The notes under the pieces were generated by a model. The model was not told the DNA's origin. It worked only from the letters and a program-made list of their open reading frames with translations, and did no database searches. From Hirudo medicinalis (Eukaryota; Annelida; Clitellata; Hirudinida; Hirudinidae), in the NCBI GenBank assembly GCA_011800805.1, contig MPNW01000141.1, positions 105,730-169,729 on the forward strand: 64,000 nt of DNA, in the 5' to 3' direction. Made by a program: the position numbers and the translations under genes. Of the stretch, positions 1-11,533 are shown one piece after another (position 1 is the stretch's first letter; each line of letters opens with the position of its first letter).

Positions 1-142
1 TGTAATGATCATCCTAAGAATGATCTTTTATCCTTTCAATGTATATTTTTCATTAGCCCATCCATTGAACTTTTGTATAAATTAATGAGTTAATATATAA
101 TAATATTTGAGGTTATTTCTCATTCATCTCTTTATGATTTAG

Positions 143-3100
143 GCCATGATTGAGATTCTTGAGAGTGCAAACATCGGGGCAACCTTTTCCTTACCGAGTG
201 CATCTGACGTTGACTCTCCGTCACATTCGGTCAAGAAGTACAGAATCGTGTCTCAGTTCGAAACCTCCAACGAGCCAAACTGGAATCCTCAGCAGCTAAG
301 ACACGCATCATCATCATCATCATCATCATCATCCAAGAACTCAAACAAATTTCCCTTCCAACTCCGTCAATCCTTGAAGGCAGGACGAGAAGGACAGCTG
401 GAGGTTCGACTGGTTCTGACGAGAAGTCTAGATCGGGAGTCTGTCTCTTCGTACGAGGTGATCGTTGAAGCGAGCGACGGCGACGACGACGACGACGTGG
501 AAGCCGGTGGTGATTCTTCACTAACCGCTTCAATCCTCGTTCGAATCAATGTCCTTGACGTCAACGACAACGTGCCCGTCTTTGAAAGAGAATCGTACGA
601 AGTGAAGATACGCGAGGACATAGCAGCTGGGAGTTTCATTGTCGCCGTGAAAGCACACGATCGGGATGTCGGTTTTAATGGCGAGGTAATGACTGCCGCT
701 AGTTGATTTTATAATCAGTCTACTACTTCTTGGCTCGGCTGTTGACTTCATATTATCACTATTATTGTTGTTGTTGTTGTTGATGTTTTTAAATTCTGCA
801 GGTCGATTACGAGTTCACCTCGCTGACAGAAAACTCTCACGGCTCGGAATTCTTCATAAACAGCAGCACAGGTGACATCTTCATCCGGAGAAAACTTGAC
901 TACGAAAGGGTTTCCTATTATCGCCTGACTGTGATGGCCACCGACAGAGGACCTGATCCTGCCCCTGTGACGGTTCCAGTTTCTGTTTTCATCGAGGACG
1001 TCAACGACAATGCTCCTGAAATTTCCATCGACACACTTTCTTCTCACCTGGGCGTGGCAGAGGTACTCGAATCGTTAGCAGGTGGAACATTCGTGGCCCA
1101 CGTGTCGGTGACTGACAAGGACAGCGACGACAACGGAGAATTCGAGTGCCACTTGAAACACGACGGAGAAGAATTCATGGAGATGGAATCATTCGCTTTG
1201 AAGATTCTCCTCGATTCTGAGTTTCAGATCGTCACCACACGACCTCTAGACAGAGAAGAAAGACCTTCGTACAAGCTACAGATTGAATGTAAGGACATGC
1301 CGACCACTCCAGGAAACAACGTCATGGTTGGTAGGACCAGCGTCATCGTCAACATCGGAGATGTCAACGACAACGATCCAGAATTCGACAGGTCCCTCTA
1401 CGTGGCAGAGGTCATAGAGAACAACTACGTGGGCACGGTTGTCCTCCAAGTCACCTCTGTGGACAGAGACTTTGGAAGAAACTCTCTCGTGACTTACAGT
1501 CTTGAAAACATCGATCGATTCTCCTACGGCGACACGACGAATATCGGAAGCCTGTTGGACATCGAACCAACCACTGGAGTAATCAAAGCACTGGTCTCTT
1601 TGGACCGTGAAGTCTCTGATGAGATTCGAGCTCTGGTGGTGGCCAGGGATGGAGGCCAAGCATCAAGATCAAGTTCTGCTTACCTACGCATCGCCATTTC
1701 AGACGTGAACGACGAAAGGCCTCGCTTCGAGCAGGAAAGCTACGATTTCGAAGCCCTCGAGAATGAACCCTCTGGTACAATCATCGGCAGGGTGTTTGCC
1801 AGAGACGGTGACCTCGGTGCCAATGGGTTGGTCTTTTATCAACTGGAAGTCTTAAACTCTGGATCATATCACTCCAGGACAGACACATTCATCATTGACA
1901 AACAGACCGGCATCATTACCATCACTCATCCACTGGATAGGGAAATGGCAGCTCTTCACCAGGTCATGGTCAAGGCGTCTGACAGTTCTTCTCCTGCTCA
2001 GACCTCGTCTGTGCTCGTCAATGTCTTTGTGCAGGATCTCAATGACAACCATCCTCAGTTCAAGTCAAAACTCCCTGCAAATCAAACCTTCCAAGTTGGT
2101 TGAATATTAATGCAATGATCACATCGTCATCGCCAAAACATCCGTAAACATCGTAGGCTCTCTTATTCTTTCAAATGGATTCCATTCGAATGCCCAAACT
2201 GTTCTTACGTTTCTGCGTGAAAAGTCTTATAAATGGCTTAAATCCTTCAATTCTCTCAGCAATGATCATCGATCAAGAAAACGATATAATAATAATTATA
2301 ATTATTAATTTATTAAAATAAATGTAGCACTTATAACTGTTAATATTGTGACCTTTGACCTGAATGTTGAAAGAAATAAGGTCGACACTTGACATTACAA
2401 AACTTCACCTTGAAAGTTAAAGTTGAATTTGCTCTCAAAATATCCGACTATCTTTCGATAGTCAACGTCTTGATTGACGAATCGTGTGCTTGATTGCAAA
2501 TTAATTAATTGCAAATGAATTGATTGATTGCAAATTAATTGATTGATTGCAAATTATTTGAAACCACAATCTTTCCAAAGGTGTCGACAGCGTCTCCAGT
2601 CGGCTTCCTGATAACTCAGGTGGTTGCATCAGATCCTGATGAAGGTGGAAATGGTCAGGTGATATACAACCTGGAGCCGGCAAACGATTGCTTCAGCGTC
2701 GATGCTGAGATGGGAGCCATTTACGTTTCGAGATCTCTTCGGGAAGAACCTGATACCTGCTATGACGTCATCGTCCGGGCAAGAGACGAAGGACTGCCTC
2801 CTCTGTGAGTGAATGAATCATTATTTTTGTCATTGTTGTTGTTGTTTATGCCATATTATCCTGTTATTTTCTTTTTACCATCTATTATCTGACCATCGTG
2901 AGTCAAGCATTACGAATATTAAGTTTGTATAAATAATAATCATTAAAGTTAAATTGAAATATTTAATAAGAGTCTTCATTCCATAACAAACATTCGCAAC
3001 AAGTTAATTTTTAATAACCCAACATTACTAATTGCCTTCATATTTAAGTCTTTTAATTCCCCCAGATCCAAGCTTTAATCATTTGAAATAATTTTACCTT

Positions 3101-4138
3101 TATCATCATTCAATGCTTCAACCAACCAACTAATCAGTCGGTGCTTGACACTCTTCAGTATGTCATGAAATCGTCAGTGAACTTCAGTCGTGCACCTCAT
3201 AATTCTATTTGTCTCCAATTTTCCCACTTCTTCTGAAATTCTACCTCCTTCTTCTTCTTATCGTTGCATTCGAAGATTCACACTGACACCGTAGGAATCC
3301 TTGGATGAACTTCAACAACAACAACAAAATGATCGCTCACGCAACAAACTTCACTTCAAATACTCACAAATACCTTTCCAAATATCGTCGTTGGAAATCT
3401 TTCCTGAACATTGACTTTCATTTCGTTTTATTTTTTGTAATTTAACTTTTTCGGGGTTTTCCAGAAATTTGTGTTTCTAGTTGAATTGGTAGATTTAAGA
3501 AAAGTTCCCACCCCACATTAACATCATCCAAAAGTGAAAAATGGGTTTTTACAAAACATTATTATCGATGCTAAATAAAGCTTTAAACAACTCGGTTTGA
3601 CATGACGACGTTCTCACATTCTCGACACTTCAAAGACATTCATTTCATTAGTACGCCGAAAAATTGTTATAAACCAATTTTTTACAGAAAAAATGAACGG
3701 AAATTTCTAAGTCGAGGAATTTTCTTACAATCAAATTATGTTAAACAATGCTATTGTTTCCATCCTCTGATCTTTTGATTAAATTTAAGATCATCAAGCA
3801 CGAACATCGTCATCTGCATCAACAGCTCATTGGCTCTTGGCGAGGCATCGAACAAAATGTCAGCAAGAGGTAACTTTCTTCCCCATCAAAACCTCACCAT
3901 CGTCATAGTTCTTGCCGCCGTTTCGAGTTTGATTACCGTGGCGCTGATATGCGCTATATGCATTCTCAAGAAGCAGGAGAAGATCGACAACAGCAAAGAC
4001 TTGATGATTAAGGACAACTGTGGACCAAGTAATGAATCCCTTCAGGTGGAGTGCAAATATTCCGATAGAAACTTCAAGAATCGAACGCACGAATTTGAAA
4101 ACTCTAGGATCTCTTCTCACCTGTACAAGGCAACTTAG
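143..4138 (+). CDS. Protocadherin, 3' part (delta-type), single-pass membrane adhesion protein
   Basis: Partial gene; the 5' end lies left of the window. Exons that fit in phase are 143-685, 802-2094, 2581-2804 and 3790-4138 (stop). The translation contains consecutive cadherin ectodomain repeats. Linker motifs DVNDNVP, DVNDNAP, DVNDNDP, DVNDERP and DLNDNHP are visible, as are several LDRE calcium-binding motifs, giving five repeat borders and about six repeats. If the first is EC2, the full protein would have seven, as in delta-1 protocadherins (inference). The last exon encodes a short juxtamembrane stretch, one hydrophobic helix (NLTIVIVLAAVSSLITVALI) and a cytoplasmic tail of about 70 residues. 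Protocadherins mediate calcium-dependent, mostly homophilic cell contact. The donor after residue Q at 2094 is weak (gttggt), so that junction is less certain. Exon 143-685 also encodes Ser and Asp homopolymer runs from (TCA)n and (GAC)n repeats. Confidence 0.85.
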
Positions 4139-7064
4139 TTTGTGTGCTCCATATCGATAGAACGTCAAATGTTCGTCATAGAATGTCAATGTAGAAAGTC
4201 ATCGCATATCACTCTGTTGCTCCTAATTGACGACGTTTTTCACCTTTGACCTTGTTAATGGCAGATGTGATAACGTGTTGATGTCAGCACCAGTGACATG
4301 ACTTTATATTCTAAAGTCATCACTGTCATCGTCATCGTCATCATCATCGTCATCGTCGTCATCATCATCATCAACATCGTCGTCATCATCATCATCATCA
4401 TCATCATCGTCGTCGTCGTCGTCTTCAAGGCCAGCATCATCATGCGATCTTCATCATCTTCAGTAAGCTATGTTACAGCAAATTGATGACAGTTCGCGTT
4501 ATGTGGTTGTTACGTGTTTGTAAATGTTCGTCAGGTGTTGTTACAGTTATTTATGATTCGAATGAAGGTGGTTCAAGTCCTCGTTTCTTCACGCTTGTTA
4601 AGTTGAAGCTAATATTAAATTAATGCTAAATTAATCATTTCAAACCATTGTTTTAAATTTTAATTAAATAATATTAAACAATAGGTCGATTCAAAATTGC
4701 ATTGCTGTAGACAAGAAGGCACGCTAACAGAGTATATTTAATACGAGAGTATTATCATAATTTTCCATGTTGAACTTTTTAGATATCTTATAAACATAAG
4801 CCAACATATCTAATTATTTAAATAACACCTAAATTAATATAATTTCAATCTGTGAGTACAAAAAGGATGCAGAATAGAAGTAGATTAGTTTATAGAGGAT
4901 AAGATTTGTGGAAGATCAATAAGTTACGTGATGCGATTTGCGTGATGATCCTCAAAAAGTAAACATTTTAAATTATTTTTACAAAAGGAACGCAATGAAA
5001 AAGCGATAAAAGTGTGGACATTTCACTCTTAATTTTACGTCGTAGAGGTTCATGCCATGTTGAAGCTAAATAAAGAAAACGACAAAATAAGGCAGGATAT
5101 ATGGCAAACATATGGCAGGACTGAAATATTTCAAAATCATTCAAGTTTTACTTCACACAACTTCTAAATATATGTGACTGCGGCAGCTCAACTATGGTTT
5201 GTTTATCTTCCAAGGAAATCTACCTTCAATATTGAAGTTCTGCTTGAACTCGGGAATTATTATCATTATTGTCATTGTTCCGAGCTAATTTATTGCATCA
5301 AAATGTTTAAAGCTCCATTGGTAGGTCTTACATGCATCTGTTGATTTGGCAGCGAATAACAATAATTAAAAGCATATTACAGGAAAGTATAGTTTTGACT
5401 GGAATATAAAAACGTACTTTAGAATTGTTTGCAGACAATCATTTCAATACAATTGAATACTGTTTGCATGGCGGAATGTTAATAATTATAAGTTATAAAA
5501 ACATCAAAAAGCTCAAATTTTAAGTTGATTTGAAAACAAATTTTCTACCTCGGTTATAAACAAATAGACATCGAAATTCATTATTTACCAACCGATCCTT
5601 TAAAAGGATCCAGCGTTGGTCCAATTAAATTATGTTTACTTTTTTACTAATTTGATTTTATCAATTAATTTTATTTATAAAAATAAAATAATGTTAAAGA
5701 CACAGCAGCAGTATTTAAATGTCCGTACTGTTTTAGCAACTACCATCCTTATGACATCATCGTCTCCATAGTAACCCAACCGCATTAAAAATATCGGACT
5801 TGTATCGGTCGTATTTATATTCCACTCGTTAACCAAGTAAATTGAATTTGTGGTCGTTAATTTTTAAATGCAAGTAATTTTATCTGTCATTTGTTGGAGA
5901 TGCTAAAAACGTAAATAGTTAAAAATCTCAGTTCAGTTTTAAAATAGATATTCAATAAAGATTTTAATAGTTAAATAAAGATTTAACTTTTTCACGACTT
6001 CAAATAAATTAATAAAAATCGCAGATATAGTAATATCATGCTAAATTCTCTTATGCAATGCAGTGTTGACATAACACTTCTTAAATTGATGTTTTAGAAA
6101 GACATTTAAATGTTACATAGAAAGACATTCATCAGCTGACATTAAAATCGTTTCAAATGAAGTGCTGTGCTTGACATGTTTTTTTTAATCGCACCTAAAA
6201 CATTAGGCTTATGAGAATTGTAAGCCTATGACATCCGCTATTGACTCAAATTGTTACGGTCATGCAGTTATTTCCTTCTATTTAAGATGATTGCAATACT
6301 AAATTATCAAGTGCAGATTGTAGACCTGAGCTCACAAAAGTAATGGATTTTGCAATTTGAATCATAAAAATCATTTTCATTATTAACAATGTTAGATTGA
6401 CAAAAATGTCAAAATTGATATGATTTAAAAATAACCTAAATAGGGTTTTCAATTTAAAATTTGTCTAAGATTTGTGACCAATTATAGCAAAATGCAGGAA
6501 TTATCTTTCAATCTTCCTATTTGAAAATGCATAAAATATGGTAAATTGTAGTAAATGTTTTTATATTTTGTTGCAAGCCATGAAATTAAACAGTTAATAT
6601 TTGCTGAGGTATTATTACAATTTCATTTTCATGGTAATAATGATTATTTTTTTAAAATAATTTCACGGACATTTTAATAATTTGTTTTGTGCGCTTGGGA
6701 CAAAACATGAATATGTCCCAAGCGTTTTTATTGCAAATTAAGTTAAATAATTAGGGTAATAATCGATTATAAAAGGCAAAAAATTCCATTTTATGAGGAC
6801 ATTAATAATTATTTCATAATTGAAAGGACAACATATGATCAATTTTTATGGCCTTTCATATAAGGGGGTTGAACCAATTTCATTGCAAAGAATATTCGTG
6901 CACCTGTCACATCTACATAACAAAGACTTCTTAATCGTCAATTGACTTTTACTTATTCATTTTTTGAATATAAAATAATTATTAGCTATTAATTATTAAT
7001 GAAATAATTACTAACCTATTAACATAGTCATTATTTATTTTCTTCAATTGTTACTTTACTCCAG
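4139..7064. other. AT-rich non-coding stretch (3' UTR or intron of the protocadherin)
   Basis: No credible exon was found. It starts with a (GTC/ATC)n trinucleotide block at about 4318-4445, which yields only low-complexity ORFs on both strands. The rest is A+T-rich with no long ORF. A palindromic-looking repeat flanks position 6710 (gcgcttgggacaaaac / gtcccaagcg). Confidence 0.6.
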
Positions 7065-7956
7065 GTAAGAACATGGACAGCGTGTACACGTCTGAAGCAA
7101 AATCGGGAAAGTACCGTGGTGCGTCTTCCATCAACAAATGCTCCATTTGGCTTCGATCTTCCAACTTTGCAGATGACGAAAGCAGGTAACTGAGAATAAT
7201 TGCTTGAATAACATAAGTGTTTGGTTGTTAGCTTTCGATGTTTGTATATGACCTCGCTAACAATGGTATCGCCATTATTAACGTNNNNNNNNNNNNNNNN
7301 NNNNNNNNNNNNNNNNNNNNNNNNNNNNNNNNNNNNNNNNNNNNNNNNNNNNNNNNNNNNNNNNNNNNNNNNNNNNNNNNNNNNNNNNNNNNNNNNNNNN
7401 NNNNNNNNNNNNNNNNNNNNNNNNNCATTATTAACGTGATGTGATTATTAACATTATTAACGTGACGTGATATCACAATAATCTGTAATCCAGGTATTAC
7501 GATAGTCTGGAATTTCCACGAGAACTGGATGCACGCTTGAAAAGACGTCGTCAAACCACGTTTACCAATTACAACAACAGCAGCAACAACAACAACAACA
7601 ACAGCATCAATGGCAGCATGGACAACGACAGTTTCGATGAAGCGGAAAAAGAAGTGAGACCAGCAGACTTTTCAGCTGAGAACAAAAACAATTGCAGCCT
7701 TCCGCCGAGCGATGAAATTCCTTCCAACCAATCCAACTACTCTTCTCAACCAACCCCGAAAAGCTGGAATCCAGGAGATAAGAAAGGATCAAAGGCGTGG
7801 GCAGAAACTGTGCAATCCGATGATTACACGTTTAATATTCGTGATCAGGCCATCGAACCAAGAAATTTCAGAACATATTGCACTGTCGGAAATGCTGCCA
7901 AACTGTCCTTGGTCGTGGCTTTCGGTGCCTTCTGGTGTGCAGATTTGTGCCCCTAA
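7065..7956 (+). CDS. Probable alternative cytoplasmic-tail exons of the protocadherin
   Basis: Two exons fit together: 7065-7185 (acceptor ttactccag, donor gtaact) and 7494-7956 (acceptor gtaatccag, stop at 7954-7956). Only one frame stays open across both, about 194 codons. It begins KNMDSVYTSEAKSGKYRG and includes a poly-Asn run encoded by CAA/CAG-type repeats. No start codon is evident, and the first exon enters with two bases of a codon. An in-phase donor exists inside the last protocadherin exon, after 4028 (CCAA|gtaatg), which would replace the last ~36 tail residues with this longer tail. Delta protocadherins are known to use short and long cytoplasmic tails, so this is my preferred reading; a separate gene is possible. 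The intron between the two exons contains a 141-base N gap. No enzymatic domain is seen. Confidence 0.5.
7285..7425. other. Assembly gap (141 N)
   Basis: A run of 141 N lies in the intron between the two candidate tail exons. Both flanks end in the same cattattaacgt(g) motif, which repeats again at about 7430-7465. The gap is therefore probably a collapsed or unresolved short tandem repeat. Confidence 0.9.
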
Positions 7957-8605
7957 ACATGCACGAAGGACATTTTGGAGTTATTTTGTTTGATTTGGCA
8001 TTTTATTTCTAATTTCATTTACCGAATGCCAAATCAACAAGAGATTGCTTTGGTTTTAGACTTATTGCGACCTTAACATTTAGAAAATATCTTTGCATGA
8101 TTCAATGTGAATCTCGAATTAAGTTTTTGTATGAAAGTGAATTTCCTTCGTTGCAGCCATATTATTTTTCTTAAATAGTTTACAGAAAATACAGATTTAA
8201 ATATTGATGTCCGAGGTTTCTTGGGTTGTGTCAACGTGGTGTTTATGATGAGGGCGACTTCAAAGACAACAAGAGCCTGTTTTTATGGCTCGGGCGGCCT
8301 GCAATAAAGCCATTAACCAGCCTGCTCGTGAGAAGACGCTCAATTTGTCGGCATTTTCATTAAATATCGAGTTAAAATATCATCTTTCTCAAACTTTTAT
8401 TACAATTGTTACGCGAAGTGTTTAGTTAAGTAATTTTACAAAGTTCAAGTCGCATTTCAGTTTAATTAACACCGTGATTAAGTACCGCGATATCAAAAAA
8501 GACTGTACGTCTTAATTAAAAACAATCTTTTTGTCTTAATTACGTTTGGTGGTTTGCAGGAATGCACAACAATGAGTGGCGAATATTTGTACAAAAATCC
8601 TCATC
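7957..8605. other. Intergenic, convergent 3' ends
   Basis: Between the stop of the protocadherin tail exon (+) and the stop of Cdx (-). It is A+T-rich with no supported gene; both flanking 3' UTRs probably lie here. Confidence 0.6.
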
Positions 8606-11533
8606 TCACATGTGGTGTCTCTGTAATGATGTGACGTTTGGAACATCTTTCGCGAGGCAGGTTTGTTGAACGTCAAAAAATGTCGAATGTGGAAGCTCGT
8701 GGTAGTCGTAGGAAGCACTTTCAGACTGGCAGAAAGCCCCCATGACAGGATTTTTGGCGAGAGCAAACTGATTTCCGATAGGGCCTGGGTAGGATTTGAA
8801 GATGGAGCTATTACTGGGGACTTGTTCATGACACGATTGGTCGCTCTGGACCATTTGTTCGTGCTTCCTTCTCGACTTTCTATCCTTGGCTCGTCTGTTC
8901 TGAAACCATATCTTGACCTGTCTGTCTGTCAGACCGATGCAAGCGGCCAGTTCTGATTTCCTCTGAATGGTGATGTACTGATTGTACAGGAATTCCTTTT
9001 CTAATTCCACCTTTTGCAACTCCGTGTAGACGATGCGGTACTTATCTTTAGTTCTTGTTTTGCCTGCTGTTGACATTTTGTAACATTTTATGAATAAAAT
9101 CAAATGACGTAAGTTAATAAATGTAATTGTAATATTTCGGCATAACTTGTTCTTCCACATTTAAATGATAGTGCATGAAACTTACCTTACACAAGTCGAT
9201 TTATGAGGTCATAGATTTAAGTTTAAGTTGATTTTAAAATAATATTAAAAAAGAAAAATATATTTATCCATTACATTTGTTTTCTAATTATGTAATCATA
9301 CGAAATACATATAGAAGATGATTCATTGATTCTCATCATTACTGGTGGAATTGCTTAATGACGCCCGACCTGTTTAAATGAAATATATGCATGTGCTGCT
9401 CAAAAATTCATGTTGTTGCTTCGAAATGGTTCATTAATTTCAAGACATTTTAGCAAGCAAACAACAAGCAACAATCTCAATAATAAAGGTATGATCACAA
9501 AGGGCGATACATCGTGCTATTATTGGATTTGTTCTCAATTAACTTCTGCAATTGCAAACCAATGTAATAGTTCTTTGGACGTAAACTAAATGATAGGTTC
9601 CAATTGTTTGACGATGAAATCAAAGAGATACAAAAGACTTGTTGCATCTGTATGCTCCTCCCACACTAATTAATATTCATCCACCCATTCATCTATTCGC
9701 GACACCCATGTTCTTTAAGGGCGGTTTAATAGCTTGGTCATCTTCATAGCAAATGCATTTTTTATTTATATTATTTATCTTAATTAAGTTGTGAAATTAA
9801 TCAAAATTCGTGCAGAATTCTTTAAACAAAATTTAATGAATCAAAGTGATACTTAATGTCTGTAGGCAATAAGAAGGGGTTGTAATGGCTATTGTGCACA
9901 TTAAATATGTAATATTTTGTAAATAATGTTAATAACTATGATTGCAAATGTTTAATTACTGTTGATTTATTTGTTGGGTGACTTCAAACCTTTGCTAATG
10001 CAACGACACATAACGAAACACTCGAATTATTCTGAACCAAACAGATTCTCCAAAGCCAACCAATTATAAAATATGAAATGGGTTGTCCAAATAGAGGGAT
10101 ATCGATCCCTTAGCACTATCCCTTGAGCTGATTTTTCCGCTTTCATATTTATTATGTGTTTATGTGTGATTGATGGGCTTAATAAAAAAAACTCACACCA
10201 TAAGCAACAATCAGTCAAACTCTGATGATAAGCTTAAAACAATTTAGGGTTTTAAAATGTTATTCTTAACATTACAAAAATTAAATCATTATACTAATGT
10301 ACATGAAAATTACTGAATATCATAATCGAAAACTAAATAAATCATTAGTTTTATCTCAGATTCAAATAAATATAATATATAAATCAGATTCAAATAAATA
10401 TAATATATAAATCAGATTCAGATAAATATAATATATAAATCAGATTCAAATAAATATAATATATAAATCAGATTCAAATAAATATAATATATAANAATAT
10501 AATATATAAATCAGATTCAGATAAATATAATATATAAATCAGATTCAGATAAATATAATATATAAATCAGATTCAGATAAATATAATATATAAATCTTAG
10601 GCAAACAATAATGTTACACATTATGCAAATACTCCCACTTTCGAGTAATAAATGATTTGGGGAAAAACTAATAACTATTAATAATGTTAGTAACGATTTA
10701 TTGACAGTGACAACATATTCAGTTTCAACACATTAAACATGTGGTTGGGGCAAGTACGACATTATTCAATGCAACCGCTACAAACCTAGTGTAGGATCGG
10801 ATGAATAACTTTGCTTCCTCATCCAGTTCCAGGGTGGCTGTGAAGTTCCTTTGTTGTTGTCGCCGTCATCGATGTTTTTGTTTTTATTGTTGGTGATTGG
10901 TGGACTGTTGAGGCTGCAGTCTGACATAACTTTGGTTTCATCGTTAACAGTTGTGTTGGATGACTCCTTCGTCATTGGACCATTCATCGACGTCTGATGA
11001 TTACCGTGGTAAGCATAGAAGCTTTCCTTCAAATTGTGACCTTCACCGGAAAGATTATGCATTTCCGGTGACATTGGGTTACCTCTTTGAAAGGCATGTT
11101 CCTCTTCATCTTCCGCGAAAGAACATTCCAAGTCTCGATTTTTTAAGCTTTGTTTCTCAGGGGTTGACCACTTGTATGCTTCTTCATGAACCGGATGTTT
11201 TTGCAAGCATCCACTTCCATCGAACATGAGCTGCCCGTGTTCGGATGGATTGGAAATGAAGGACAAGTTTCCATCGGGAAAAAGCATCAATTTGCGATCG
11301 TGAAAAGCTTGCTGAGAAGTCAGTGCATCCCTATGGTAATTTCTGCCTGGAAAGAACTGGTGTGGATCGTAGAAGTGCTGTTGGTAGTGGATGGTTGATT
11401 CAAAGTAGCTTGGAGGAAAATGTTGCTGGATAAAATTTCCTGGTGGAAATGTAGGAGATTGAGGAAGGTTCGATGCGGGATGAGAGTTCAGTTGTCGTTC
11501 GAACTGGTCTGCAATCGTCTGCCTCCCCAACAT
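8606..11533 (-). CDS. Cdx: Caudal-type homeobox transcription factor (Cdx)
   Basis: Two exons on the minus strand: 10786-11533 (ATG at 11533) and 8606-9066, together 403 codons with the stop. Exon 1 encodes a Pro/Gln/His/Asn-rich activation region. It ends with the hexapeptide-like [15 protein letters not shown], the PBX-contact motif typical of Cdx proteins. Exon 2 begins with (A)[10 protein letters not shown], the classic junction just before the caudal homeodomain. It continues with helix 3 [15 protein letters not shown], so DNA contacts W48, F49, N51 and R53 are present. The homeodomain is divergent ([20 protein letters not shown]). Cdx proteins pattern posterior identity and gut in bilaterians. 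The intron between hexapeptide and homeodomain is the conserved Cdx position. Its acceptor is a tandem NAGNAG (cagcag), so an Ala before GKTRTK may be optional. The ATG at 11533 opens the longest frame; no earlier in-frame exon was seen. Confidence 0.93.
9067..10785 (-). other. Cdx intron
   Basis: Single Cdx intron of about 1.7 kb, bounded by gtttgt and a cagcag acceptor in Cdx orientation. It holds the 28-bp tandem repeat listed separately. No other coding signal is convincing. Confidence 0.85.
10356..10596. repeat. Tandem array, ~28-bp unit
   Basis: About eight head-to-tail copies of an A+T-rich unit reading roughly atcagattcaaataaatataatatataa. Copies alternate between attcaaat and attcagat variants. 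The array is broken by a single N at 10495 with an incomplete unit beside it, so the true copy number is unresolved. It lies inside the Cdx intron. Confidence 0.9.

Noticed and set aside
231..533. Arg-rich and poly-Met minus-strand ORF opposite the protocadherin exon
   Set aside because: It is the antisense shadow of the (TCA)n and (GAC)n repeats in the real coding exon.
4255..4486. Low-complexity ORFs (poly-Met/Thr and poly-Ile/Val) on both strands
   Set aside because: They are translations of the (GTC/ATC)n microsatellite, with no splice or start context.
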